From Acidobacteriota bacterium (GTDB taxonomy: Bacteria; Acidobacteriota; Blastocatellia; Pyrinomonadales; Pyrinomonadaceae): a stretch of 64,000 bases of DNA. Positions 1-8,764 of this stretch are shown here, in pieces (position 1 is the stretch's first letter; each line of letters starts with the position of its first letter). The position numbers and the translations under genes were made by a program. The stretch lies in contig JAIVJV010000013.1 of the NCBI GenBank assembly GCA_020199835.1, positions 62,001-126,000 on the forward strand, in the 5' to 3' direction. The notes under the pieces are model-generated. The model was not told the DNA's origin and did not search any database. It was given only the letters and a program-made list of their open reading frames with translations.

Positions 1-1052
1 TCCCGGAAGGTTTCGAGATCAGTGTGGCGGCGCAGGGACTCAGACGTGTGCGCTTCATGGCGCGCAGTCCTGACAACCGCATCTTCGTCACTGACATGCT
101 GAACCTCAGCGACAATCGCCGCGGCGCCGTTTATATACTCGATCAATTCGATCCCGCCACGCGGCAATTCAAGAAGGTCACGAAGTGTCTCAGCAACCTG
201 CGCAATCCAAACAGCGTCGCGTTCTACACAGATCGCAACGGCTGGCACTGGTTCTATCTCGCGTTAACCGATCGGCTCGTTCGCTATCGTTACGAAGTTG
301 GAAAAGACGCGCCCTCGGGCGAGCCGCAGGTGCTTGCGACGTTTCCCGATTACGGTCTCAATTACAAATACGGTGGCTGGCATCTGACGCGCACGATTGT
401 CATGGGCGGCAACGGAAAGTTGTATGTGTCCGTCGGCAGCAGTTGCAATGCGTGTGAAGAAAAGGAAGAAGTGCGCGCGAGTATTCTGGAGATGGATCCG
501 GACGGGAAGAACCAGCGTTACTTTGCGCGCGGCTTGCGAAACGCGGTTGGGCTGCGATGGGTGAACGATCGACTTTACGTCACCAACATGGGCTCCGATC
601 ATCTCGGCGTCAATCGTCCTGCCGACACGTTTTATTTGCTGCAAGCGGAAACGAATTACGGCTGGCCTTACTGTTTTCAGGCCGGGCTGCGGATCTATCC
701 CGATCCAAAGTTCAACGTCGGCGGCACAAAATTCGACTGCAGCAAGGTGCCGCAGTCGCTGGTGCCATTCCCCGCACATAGTTCGCCCTTAGGCTTGGAA
801 TACTTTAACAACTCATTCCTCGTGGCGCTGCACGGCTCTACTCGGAAGAGCTTGCGCCGTGGTTATCGTGTCGTGCGAATCTCCGATTCGCGTCCGGGTG
901 TGGCGGAAGACTTCATTACCGGCTTTTTGGAACCTCCGATGAAAACCAACGGCCGCCCCGCTGACATTTTCAACTTCCAGAACGGCTTCCTGCTCACCGA
1001 CGACTACAGCGGCGTCGTTTATTACGTCTATCGAAAGTCTGCGGTCGGGTAG
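1..1052 (+). CDS. PQQ-dependent sugar (sorbosone-type) dehydrogenase, 5'-truncated
   Basis: The frame is open to the left edge (codons from base 3 read PEGFEISV...), so the start lies outside the window and the GTG at 24 is probably internal. The visible part is a six-bladed beta-propeller of the glucose/sorbosone dehydrogenase type. Typical landmarks are a glycine-rich loop with GNGKLYVSVGSSCNAC, the ILEMDPDGKNQRYFARGLRN segment that marks the active-site blade, and ETNYGWPYCF near the C-terminus. Family members oxidise aldoses or sorbosone in the periplasm with PQQ as cofactor. The exact substrate cannot be read from sequence. It is followed by a secreted peptidase on the same strand. Confidence 0.8.
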   Translation, partial: PEGFEISVAAQGLRRVRFMARSPDNRIFVTDMLNLSDNRRGAVYILDQFDPATRQFKKVTKCLSNLRNPNSVAFYTDRNGWHWFYLALTDRLVRYRYEVGKDAPSGEPQVLATFPDYGLNYKYGGWHLTRTIVMGGNGKLYVSVGSSCNACEEKEEVRASILEMDPDGKNQRYFARGLRNAVGLRWVNDRLYVTNMGSDHLGVNRPADTFYLLQAETNYGWPYCFQAGLRIYPDPKFNVGGTKFDCSKVPQSLVPFPAHSSPLGLEYFNNSFLVALHGSTRKSLRRGYRVVRISDSRPGVAEDFITGFLEPPMKTNGRPADIFNFQNGFLLTDDYSGVVYYVYRKSAVG

Positions 1053-1100
1053 TACAATACGCGCGCCGCGTTGCCACACCGTTCGAAAGGAATTTCCAAC

Positions 1101-3311
1101 ATGCGCCCCATCATGCGCTTTCGCGCCTCTTTTCTCCTCCTGATCGTCGTTTCTCTGGCCGCACCCGCACTGGCCCAGAAACGCAGTATCACCGAGAAAG
1201 ATCTCTTCAACTTCGTCTGGATTGGCGATCCACAGGTTTCGCCCGACGGTTCGCGTGTCGCTTTTGTTCGCACCACCGTCAACGATCGCAAGGACGGTTA
1301 CAACACGGCGATCTGGACCGTCACGACCGCTTCTGGCGAGACGCGCCAGTTAACCAACGGCCCACGTGATACCCAGCCGCGCTGGTCACCAGATGGCAAA
1401 TTTCTCTTGTTCGTGCGTGCGCCTGAACGAGAAGGACGCGTTGAACCAGCGCAACTCTTTATGCTGGCAATGAGCGGCGGCGAGCCGTTTCAGTTCACCA
1501 CGTTGCCCCGCGGCGCCGGTGGTCCGCTGTGGTCTCCGGATGGAAAGTTCATCGCTTTCTCCAACAGCGCGACACCTGAAGAGCTCGCGAAAGCGCAGCC
1601 AAAAGATTCGAGTCAACCAAAACCGAGCCCGAGCCCGAGCCCAGGCGCAAGCCCGACTCCCGCCGAACGTGAGAGCGACGTCCGCGTGATCAATCGCGCG
1701 GTCTATCGCGCGAACGGCGTGGGCTACCTCGATTTCAAACACCCAAACCAAATCTGGGTTGTGACCGCGCCGAAAACGGCCGACGAAAAGGTCACGCCGA
1801 AACAATTGACACGTGGACGCTACGACAGCGGCGGCGCATTCTGGGCGAAAGACAGTTCGCGTCTTTATTTCACTTCCAATCACACGGACGAGCCTTACTA
1901 CGAACCGCCGAGGACCGACATCTTTTCCGTTTCCGTCAACGCCGGTGAGGCGACGAAGTTTGTCACGATCGACATGGGCGTCGGCAATTTCGCGCTCAGT
2001 CCTGATGGAAAACAGCTCACCTTCATCGGCTCGGTACGAGAACCGGTTCGTTCTTATTCGCAACCCGATCTGTGGGTGATGGACATGACGTCAAATGCGA
2101 AGCCACGCAATCTCACGGCGAACTTCGACTTCGACATCGGCGGCGGACTGACCGGCGATAACGTTGCGCCGCGAGGCGGCGGCGGCAACCCGCCGGTCTG
2201 GTCGGCTGACGCGCGCAGCATCAACATCATCTACCTTAAAGAAGGTAAAGCGAACGTGGGTTCGTTTGATGTTTCCAGCGGACGTTTGTCAGACATCACG
2301 AGTGGGAATCAGGCGATCGTCAACTTCCGCACTGTTCCCGACGCATCGAAGTTCGTGCTGTTGATCTCGACCCCGACGCGTATCGGCGATCTTTACTGGC
2401 TCGACAAAGCTAACGGCCAGCCGCGACAGCTAACCCGTCTCAACGACGAGCTCTTCACAAAACTGAATCTTACCGAACCGGAAGAGATCTGGCACACGAG
2501 TTTTGACGGCCGGAAGGTTCAGGTGTGGGTGCAGAAACCACCGGACTTCGATCCGAACAAAAAGTATCCGTTGATTCTCAACATTCACGGTGGACCACAC
2601 GCCGCCTATGGTTTCATCTTCGATCACGAGTTTCAGTGGATGGCCGCGAAAGGTTACATCGTGCTCTATCCAAACCCGCGCGGCAGCACGAGCTACGGGC
2701 AGGAGTTTGGCAACATCATCCAGCACAACTATCCCGGCGACGATTACAAAGACTTGATGGCCGGCGTTGACGAGCTAATCAAACGTGGCTACATCGACGA
2801 CAAGAAGCTGGGTGTCACCGGCGGCAGCGGCGGCGGACTGTTGACGAATTGGACCATCACCCAAACGACGCGCTTCGCCGCGGCCGTTTCGCAACGCGAC
2901 ATCGCAAGCTGGTCTGACTGGTGGTACACCGCGGACTTCACCCTCTTCCAACCGTCGTGGTTCAAAGCGCCGCCGTTTGAGGATCCGGAAGATTACCGGC
3001 GGCGGTCGCCGATCACTTACGTCAACAAGATCCAGACGCCGTTGATGTTGATTCTCGGCGAGGTTGACTGGCGCACGCCGACTGGTCCCGGCGGCGAAGC
3101 GATGTTTCGCGCGTTGAAGTATCGCAAGATACCAACGGTGATGGTTCGTTTTCCAAACGAGTCGCACGAGCTTTCGCGTTCGGGTCAACCGTGGCACCGT
3201 ATCGAGCGTTTGCAGCACATCGTCGGTTGGTTTGATAAGTGGATCATGGGCGTCTCGAAACCGGAGTATGAGATCGGTGAGGTAACGCGAAGCACAACGA
3301 CTCAACAATAA
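1101..3311 (+). CDS. Secreted S9 family peptidase (prolyl oligopeptidase/acylaminoacyl peptidase type)
   Basis: The protein has an N-terminal signal peptide (MRPIMRFRASFLLLIVVSL, cleavage after ALAQ), a beta-propeller with repeated 'SPDG' blade motifs, and a C-terminal alpha/beta hydrolase domain. The catalytic serine is Ser576 in GGSGGG. The acid lies in GEVDWRTP and the histidine in NESHELSR. It should cleave short peptides in the periplasm or outside the cell. ATG 1101 is preferred over the upstream in-frame TTG 1071 because an AGGAA at 1088-1092 sits at good spacing and the signal peptide then begins at Met1. A proline/serine low-complexity insert (about residues 180-190, SPSPSPGASPTP) interrupts the propeller, and the paralogue at 6663 has a similar one. 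The racemase homologue starts 3 nt downstream. Confidence 0.9.
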   Translation: MRPIMRFRASFLLLIVVSLAAPALAQKRSITEKDLFNFVWIGDPQVSPDGSRVAFVRTTVNDRKDGYNTAIWTVTTASGETRQLTNGPRDTQPRWSPDGKFLLFVRAPEREGRVEPAQLFMLAMSGGEPFQFTTLPRGAGGPLWSPDGKFIAFSNSATPEELAKAQPKDSSQPKPSPSPSPGASPTPAERESDVRVINRAVYRANGVGYLDFKHPNQIWVVTAPKTADEKVTPKQLTRGRYDSGGAFWAKDSSRLYFTSNHTDEPYYEPPRTDIFSVSVNAGEATKFVTIDMGVGNFALSPDGKQLTFIGSVREPVRSYSQPDLWVMDMTSNAKPRNLTANFDFDIGGGLTGDNVAPRGGGGNPPVWSADARSINIIYLKEGKANVGSFDVSSGRLSDITSGNQAIVNFRTVPDASKFVLLISTPTRIGDLYWLDKANGQPRQLTRLNDELFTKLNLTEPEEIWHTSFDGRKVQVWVQKPPDFDPNKKYPLILNIHGGPHAAYGFIFDHEFQWMAAKGYIVLYPNPRGSTSYGQEFGNIIQHNYPGDDYKDLMAGVDELIKRGYIDDKKLGVTGGSGGGLLTNWTITQTTRFAAAVSQRDIASWSDWWYTADFTLFQPSWFKAPPFEDPEDYRRRSPITYVNKIQTPLMLILGEVDWRTPTGPGGEAMFRALKYRKIPTVMVRFPNESHELSRSGQPWHRIERLQHIVGWFDKWIMGVSKPEYEIGEVTRSTTTQQ

Positions 3312-3314
3312 TCC

Positions 3315-4010
3315 ATGTCTAAAACACTCGGACTCATCGGTGGCACGGGGCCCGAATCAACGATCGAGTACTACCGTCTGCTTTTCGCAAGGTATCGCGA
3401 ACAGGCAGACGGTGACTCTCCTCCGCTCGTCATCAACAGCGTAAACATGAAACAGATGATCGAGTGGATGAATGCAGGCGAGTTACCAAAACTTGCTGAC
3501 TACCTCGTCGCAGAGCTCGATAAGTTACAGAAGGCGGGAGCGGACTTTGCGGCCCTCACAGCCAACACACCCCATCTCGTCTTCGACGAACTGCAGGCGC
3601 GTTCTGCGCTGCCGTTGATAAGCATCGTTGAAGCCGCCTGCGACAAGGTTCAGGAGCTGAACCTGAAGACCGTAGCTCTTTTTGGCACGCGCTTCACGAT
3701 GCAAGCGCCGTTTTACCCCAAGGTCTTCTCTCGTACGGACGTCAAACCCGTTATGCCGAGCGAGGAAGAGCAAAACTACATTCACCAGATCTATTTCGGC
3801 GAACTGCTGAAAGATGTGTTTCTTCCGGAAACGGGCTTGCGACTCCTCGCGATCGCCGATGCAATGAAATCACGCGATGGCATTGAAGCCGTGATTCTCG
3901 GCGGCACTGAACTGCCGCTACTCTTGCGTAATGAACAACATAACGGCATGCCGCTACTCGACACCACACGCATTCACGTCGATCGATTAGTAACAGAAAT
4001 GTTGCATTAG
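3315..4010 (+). CDS. Aspartate/glutamate racemase-family protein lacking both catalytic cysteines
   Basis: 231 residues, the normal length for the family. The N-terminus has the hallmark LGLIGGTGPEST phosphate/carboxylate loop. In active cofactor-independent racemases a residue pair, usually Cys/Cys (Thr83/Cys197 in the E. coli YgeA enzyme as I recall it), sits in the motifs xNTxH and LGCTE. Here the first motif reads TANTPH (Ala83) and the second LGGTELP (Gly197), so neither base is present. The fold is otherwise intact, so this is probably not a decaying gene. It may bind amino acids without racemising them, or use another mechanism. It starts 3 nt after the S9 peptidase stop and is likely co-translated with it. 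The family call is safe; the activity is not. Confidence 0.8.
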   Translation: MSKTLGLIGGTGPESTIEYYRLLFARYREQADGDSPPLVINSVNMKQMIEWMNAGELPKLADYLVAELDKLQKAGADFAALTANTPHLVFDELQARSALPLISIVEAACDKVQELNLKTVALFGTRFTMQAPFYPKVFSRTDVKPVMPSEEEQNYIHQIYFGELLKDVFLPETGLRLLAIADAMKSRDGIEAVILGGTELPLLLRNEQHNGMPLLDTTRIHVDRLVTEMLH

Positions 4011-4100
4011 CGAACCGCGCCCGGTTTGAGTGCTATCATTCACCAACCTTCCCCCTGATATTTCCCCCGTTGTAATCGTCTTAAACGAAAGGAAACGATC

Positions 4101-4589
4101 ATGGGACTTTTTGACAAGATGTTTGGGCGCGGCGCGTCTGAATCGGAACAACAGCAAGGCGCGCAACAACGCTTCAACGAACTCAAGAACAAGTATCAAA
4201 CCGTTCTCACCACCGCCGACAATGAGCGGATTCAGTTTCAGAACCTGCACGTGCAGGACAACAAGCTCTTCATCCGCGCCATTGCTCCTTCGGACGAGGC
4301 TAAAAACAAGTTTTGGGATCAGATCAAGCTCGTGAATCCCAACGCTGACGACATCACTGCCGAAATCACTGTCGACTCGAGCCGCGCGGTCGGTGCAGCA
4401 GCCGGCGGCGGGCAAGGCGGTTCCGGACAAACCTACGAGGTGAAAAGCGGAGACAACCTCTCGAAGATCAGTAAGCAGTTTTACGGGGATGCGAACGAGT
4501 ACATGCGGATTTTCTACGCAAACCGCGACAAGTTAAAAGATCCTGACAAGATTCAGGTCGGACAACAGCTCGTAATTCCGCCCGAGTAA
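4101..4589 (+). CDS. BON-like/LysM domain protein (Kbp/YgaU-like)
   Basis: 162 residues beginning MGLFDKMFG, as in the E. coli YgaU/Kbp group. The first half (about residues 20-95) resembles a BON-like alpha/beta domain. After a glycine/alanine linker, a LysM domain (about residues 112-160) begins TYEVKSGDNLSKISKQFYGD and ends QVGQQLVIPPE. LysM binds peptidoglycan or, in Kbp, accompanies potassium-binding BON. There is no signal peptide, so it is probably cytoplasmic as in Kbp. A GAAAGGA ribosome-binding site precedes ATG 4101. An inverted repeat follows at 4612. Confidence 0.8.
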   Translation: MGLFDKMFGRGASESEQQQGAQQRFNELKNKYQTVLTTADNERIQFQNLHVQDNKLFIRAIAPSDEAKNKFWDQIKLVNPNADDITAEITVDSSRAVGAAAGGGQGGSGQTYEVKSGDNLSKISKQFYGDANEYMRIFYANRDKLKDPDKIQVGQQLVIPPE

Positions 4590-4611
4590 AGCTCGGGGTA
4601 AACCTCTGAGT

Positions 4612-4648
4612 GGACACGGATTAGCCCCACCTGCGTTAATCCGTGTCC
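4612..4648. repeat. Inverted repeat with 12-bp perfect arms
   Basis: ggacacggatta (4612-4623) and its exact reverse complement (4637-4648) are separated by 13 nt. There is no T-tract on either side, so a simple intrinsic terminator is unlikely. It resembles the imperfect 'cacagac/gtctgtg' repeats at 12524-12596 and 17509-17549 in word content and in lying between genes. Confidence 0.6.
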
Positions 4649-4690
4649 AATCCTCCTGCAAGTCTTCGCTGCCCCGCCGTTCTACAAACC

Positions 4691-6571
4691 ATGAAAATAC
4701 TCCTACCGTTGCTACTCGCCACCGCGTTTTTAGGGTGCACCACGACTGCAACAACTCCGGCCGTTCCGCCGCTGCGCAAAGCCATGAAGGCGTTTGCGAC
4801 CGAGCAGGAACTAACACGCTATTTCCGCGAGCTCGCGGCCAAACAGAAACACCTCGCGCGCCGTCAAGGCAACGGCCCCGGATTGGACAGTTTCGTCGGT
4901 GCCGACGAGGCCCCGGCCGCAGCCGCCAAAGCCTTTGTGACGGCTGAACCCGAGGAATCAGTCACTAACACCCAGCACGCGGGCGTCGATGAAGGCGGCA
5001 TCGTCAAAGTGCACGGCGATCATCTCGTCATACTGCGCCGCGGCCGGCTGTTCACCGTGGCGATTGGCGACAACGATTTGCGGCCTGTCTCTATGATTGA
5101 CGCGTTCGGGCCGGACCTTAATCCAACCCACACCTGGTACGACGAGATGCTCGTCGCCGGCGACAACGTGGTGGTTCTCGGCTACAGCTACGAACGCGGC
5201 GGAACGGAAGTCGGTCTATTCAACATCGACGCGCAAGGTCAGCTCAGTTATCGCTCGACTCATCATCTGCGCTCGAACGATTACTATTCCTCGCGCAACT
5301 ACGCGAGCCGTTTGATCGGCAACAAGTTGATCTTCTATAGCCCGCATTATATTCATCCCAGTGAGGACAATCCCCGGATTAACTTCCCCGCCGTTCGTAA
5401 ATGGCACAAGGACGCGACCGCCAACGAGTTTCGTCAGATTGTTTCCGCCACGCGCATCTATCGCCCGGCCGCCGAGTTTGATGTGGCCCACAACGTGGCG
5501 CTGCACACGGTGACAGTGTGCGATCTCGCGAGCCAGGCATTCGAATGCCAGGGGACAAGCGTTATTGGACCACCCGGACACAACTTCTACGTCTCGCCTG
5601 ATTCAGTTTACGTGTGGGCCAGTGCGTGGGATTACGAAGAGCGGCGTTCGCCGCGCTCGAAGTCGCTGCTGTTTCGCATGCCGCTTGATGGTTCCGCGCC
5701 GCGTGCGTTGCGCACGTCAGGCAGTCCGGTGGACCAGTTTTCGTTTTTGCAGAGCGACGATCAGCATTTGAACGTGCTCGTGCGTTCCGAGGCGAAAGGC
5801 GACGGCATGTGGGCCGCCGAAGTTGCTGCAGGCGACGTCGCGTTGATGCGCATTCCGCTCGCGAGTTTTTCGGATGGTAGTGACTCGGTTCCGGCAAGCA
5901 GCTACCGCCAGTTGGCTGAACCGGAAGGTTATACGTTCCAGAATCGTTTTATCGGCGACTACCTGATTTACGGCACGGGCAGCGGCTGGGGAAATCCGGA
6001 GACCACTGACAAGCCAAAAGATCTTTACCTGGTTGAGTGGGCGCGCGGCGTCTCGCACGCATTGAGCTTGCCGCACGGTGTGGACCGCATCGAGCAGATG
6101 GGTTCGGGTGCAGTCGTAGTCGGCACGGACGGAAAGGACCTGCACTTCACTTCAGTTCGTCTGCAACAAGGTCCGCAGATCGCGTCGCGTTACACGCGCA
6201 CAGCGGCGTCGCAGGGCGAACTGCGTAGTCACGGTTTCTTTTACAAACCCGACGGCGACGACACTGGAATGCTGGGTTTGCCGATCAGCGTGCCCGGTCG
6301 TGCGGGTTATCACCACCTGTTTGAGTCGTCAGCAGCAATTATGTTTTTGCGTAACGACGCGATGCAATTGAGTGTCATCGGGGAACTCGGCGCGCAAGCC
6401 GACAAGGCGCGTAACGATGGTTGTCGCGCGTCGTGTGTCGATTGGTACGGCAACGCGCGGCCGCTGTTTTTGCGTGGACGACTCTTCGCGCTGCTCGGGT
6501 ACGAGTTGGTCGAAGGCGCGGTACGAGATGGACAGATAAGTGAGTTGCGGCGAATAAACTACGCGCCGTAA
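4691..6571 (+). CDS. Beta-propeller domain lipoprotein
   Basis: The N-terminus MKILLPLLLATAFLGC looks like a lipoprotein signal with the modified Cys at residue 16, although the -3 position is Phe rather than Leu. The motif TNTQHAGVDEGGIVKVHGD (about residues 96-114) is the signature of the secreted 'beta-propeller domain' family, best known from Bacillus and archaea. Repeated blade-like segments follow to about residue 620. No enzymatic residues are evident and the function is unknown. An in-frame GTG at 4643 lies inside the inverted repeat and would put 16 polar residues before the signal, so ATG 4691 is chosen. No clear Shine-Dalgarno is visible. Confidence 0.75.
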   Translation: MKILLPLLLATAFLGCTTTATTPAVPPLRKAMKAFATEQELTRYFRELAAKQKHLARRQGNGPGLDSFVGADEAPAAAAKAFVTAEPEESVTNTQHAGVDEGGIVKVHGDHLVILRRGRLFTVAIGDNDLRPVSMIDAFGPDLNPTHTWYDEMLVAGDNVVVLGYSYERGGTEVGLFNIDAQGQLSYRSTHHLRSNDYYSSRNYASRLIGNKLIFYSPHYIHPSEDNPRINFPAVRKWHKDATANEFRQIVSATRIYRPAAEFDVAHNVALHTVTVCDLASQAFECQGTSVIGPPGHNFYVSPDSVYVWASAWDYEERRSPRSKSLLFRMPLDGSAPRALRTSGSPVDQFSFLQSDDQHLNVLVRSEAKGDGMWAAEVAAGDVALMRIPLASFSDGSDSVPASSYRQLAEPEGYTFQNRFIGDYLIYGTGSGWGNPETTDKPKDLYLVEWARGVSHALSLPHGVDRIEQMGSGAVVVGTDGKDLHFTSVRLQQGPQIASRYTRTAASQGELRSHGFFYKPDGDDTGMLGLPISVPGRAGYHHLFESSAAIMFLRNDAMQLSVIGELGAQADKARNDGCRASCVDWYGNARPLFLRGRLFALLGYELVEGAVRDGQISELRRINYAP

Positions 6572-6599
6572 CGAGCCAACGCCAGACATACCATTGCCG

Positions 6600-6657
6600 G
6601 GCCTCCTGAGCCTGGTTTAAACTCTCCGCCACTTCTCAGAGTTCGTCTCAGGAGGCC
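6600..6657 (+). promoter_or_regulatory. Nested hairpin covering the ribosome-binding site of the S9 peptidase
   Basis: ggcctcctgag (6600-6610) is the exact reverse complement of ctcaggaggcc (6647-6657), which contains the GGAGG Shine-Dalgarno (6651-6655) of the ATG at 6663. Inside the loop, aactct (6620-6625) pairs with agagtt (6638-6643). The predicted stem would hide the ribosome-binding site. There is no T-tract, so a terminator is less likely. Confidence 0.5.
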
Positions 6658-6662
6658 AACCC

Positions 6663-8741
6663 ATGTATCGAAGACGCCTGTCTGTCATTTCCCTGCTGCT
6701 GATCTGTGCGTGTGTCAGCTCGCTGGTCGCGCAAACCCTCGCTCGTCGGCCGATGAAAGTCGACGACCTCAGCCGCTTCCGCAACGTCAGCGATCCGCAA
6801 ATCTCGCCCGACGGCAAGTGGATCGCGTACGTCGTCAACTCCACTGACGTTAAGGAGGACAAAGCCAGTTCGCACATCTGGATGGTCGGTATCGACGGCA
6901 GTAACGACAGGCAGATCACCTTCAGTAACGAAAGCGAGGTTTCGCCACGCTGGAGCCCGGACGGCAAATACTTGTCGTTCACTTCGGCGCGACCGGGTAA
7001 AACGCGCGGCAACCAGGTGTGGCTGCTGAACCGCGAGGGCGGCGAGGCGATGCAGCTAACCGAACTCAAAGGGCGTCTGCAAGGTCATGAATGGTCACCG
7101 GATTCCAAGCGGCTCGCACTCGTCATCGGCGATCCCGATCCCGATGCGGATCCTGGTCCATCACCCCAGCCCGGCGCCAGCGCTACGCCGCGCGTGCCGA
7201 AGCCGATCGTCATCGATCGTTATCGTTACAAACAGGACGGTCAGGGTTATCTGCTCTCCGGGCGTCACACGTACATCTATCTCTTTGACATCGCGAGTAA
7301 AAAACTCGAACGACTAACCAAAAGCAAGTGGGACGAGACTTCGCCTTCATGGTCGCCTGACGGAACCCGCATCGCATTCATGAGCAACCACTCCGACGAT
7401 CCGGATCGCGATCCGGCGGCTCAGCTCTACGTCGCCGACGCGAAACCGGGGTCGATTGAGAAACAACTCACGCCCGTTACCACACGCGCGGGACGCTCGC
7501 GTCCGGAGTGGAGCCCGGATGGAAAGTGGATCGCGTTTCTCGAAGGCGATGAGAAGAAGTACGGCGCGTACAGCATGGACCGGCTCGCGCTTGTTCCATC
7601 GGACGGCAGCAGCGCGCCGGTTCGTTTTAAGGCCGCCGAAGATCTCGATCGCGGCGTATCGCAGCCGCGTTTCAGTGCTGACGGCAAAGTGATCCGTTTT
7701 CTGGTCGTCGATGATCGATCCGTATATCCGATGAAGGCGAACCTCGCCGGCGGCGCGGCGGAGCGTTTACTGAAGCCTCCAGTCGTGATTTCGAGTTGGA
7801 ATACCGTGGCTGGCCGAACTGTCGCGATGTCTGGCGGCAACGCGAAGGCAAGCGAAATCTATGTCTGGGCAGACAATGGACTGCGCCAGCTCACGCACCA
7901 GAACGACGCGCTGCTCGCCGAGTTTCAACTGGGCGAGACCGAGGAGGTCAGCTTCAAGAGCAAAGACGGCACTGAGGTCAGCGGACTGCTTACGTACCCG
8001 GTTGGCTACAGCAAAGGCACGAAGGTTCCCCTCTTGCTCAGGATTCACGGTGGACCCAACGCGCAGGATCAGCATTCATTCAATCTCGAGCGACAGATGT
8101 TTGCGGCGCACGGTTATGCCGTGCTCGCGGTGAACTATCGCGGCAGCGCGGGTCGCGGGCAGAAGTTCTCGCGCGCCATCTTTGCCGATTGGGGCAACTA
8201 CGAAGTGCAGGATCTGTTGGCGGGCGTCGACCACGTGGTCACGATGGGCGTTGCCGATCCGGATCGGCTCGGAGTCGGCGGGTGGAGTTATGGCGGCATC
8301 CTCACGGACTACCTCATCGCGAGTGACAATCGCTTCAAGGCGGCGACGAGCGGCGCGGGCACGGCGTTCACGATCGCGTTTTACGGCACGGATCAATACA
8401 TCATTCAGTACGACTACGAGATCGGGCCGCCCTGGAATCCAAAAGCCTGGGAGACGTACGTCAAGATCTCGTATCCGTTCCTGCACGCAGATCGCATCCA
8501 GACGCCAACGCTGTTTTTAGGCGGTGAACGCGATTTCAACGTGCCGGTTCAGGGCAGTCAGCAGATGTATCAGGCGCTGCGCAGTCTGGGCATCGACACA
8601 CAATTGATTATCTACCCGAACGAGAATCACGGCATCCAACGTCCGAGCTATCAGCGAGATCGAATGGAGCGGTATCTGGCGTGGTACGACAAGTACATCA
8701 AGAAAGCTCCGGGCGTACCCAGCACCTCGACAGCCCGTTAG
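6663..8741 (+). CDS. Secreted S9 family peptidase (second paralogue)
   Basis: 692 residues with a signal peptide ending near LVAQ, a seven-bladed WD-like propeller with repeated SPDGKWIAF-type blades, and an alpha/beta hydrolase domain. Ser542 lies in GGWSYGG, the acid in GGERDFNVP and the histidine in NENHGIQ. It has a short proline-rich insert (PSPQPGASATPR, about residue 165-176) at a position similar to the insert in the paralogue at 1101. Likely substrates are short peptides in the periplasm. GGAGG at 6651-6655 gives a strong ribosome-binding site, but this is paired in the upstream hairpin. It is only moderately similar to the 1101 protein, so this is an old duplication or separate acquisition. 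Confidence 0.92.
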   Translation: MYRRRLSVISLLLICACVSSLVAQTLARRPMKVDDLSRFRNVSDPQISPDGKWIAYVVNSTDVKEDKASSHIWMVGIDGSNDRQITFSNESEVSPRWSPDGKYLSFTSARPGKTRGNQVWLLNREGGEAMQLTELKGRLQGHEWSPDSKRLALVIGDPDPDADPGPSPQPGASATPRVPKPIVIDRYRYKQDGQGYLLSGRHTYIYLFDIASKKLERLTKSKWDETSPSWSPDGTRIAFMSNHSDDPDRDPAAQLYVADAKPGSIEKQLTPVTTRAGRSRPEWSPDGKWIAFLEGDEKKYGAYSMDRLALVPSDGSSAPVRFKAAEDLDRGVSQPRFSADGKVIRFLVVDDRSVYPMKANLAGGAAERLLKPPVVISSWNTVAGRTVAMSGGNAKASEIYVWADNGLRQLTHQNDALLAEFQLGETEEVSFKSKDGTEVSGLLTYPVGYSKGTKVPLLLRIHGGPNAQDQHSFNLERQMFAAHGYAVLAVNYRGSAGRGQKFSRAIFADWGNYEVQDLLAGVDHVVTMGVADPDRLGVGGWSYGGILTDYLIASDNRFKAATSGAGTAFTIAFYGTDQYIIQYDYEIGPPWNPKAWETYVKISYPFLHADRIQTPTLFLGGERDFNVPVQGSQQMYQALRSLGIDTQLIIYPNENHGIQRPSYQRDRMERYLAWYDKYIKKAPGVPSTSTAR

Positions 8742-8764
8742 CCGCCTGATACAACACCGGAGTA

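Noticed and set aside
4612..4648. Intrinsic terminator after the LysM gene
   Set aside because: Perfect stem but no T-tract on either strand; listed as a repeat instead.
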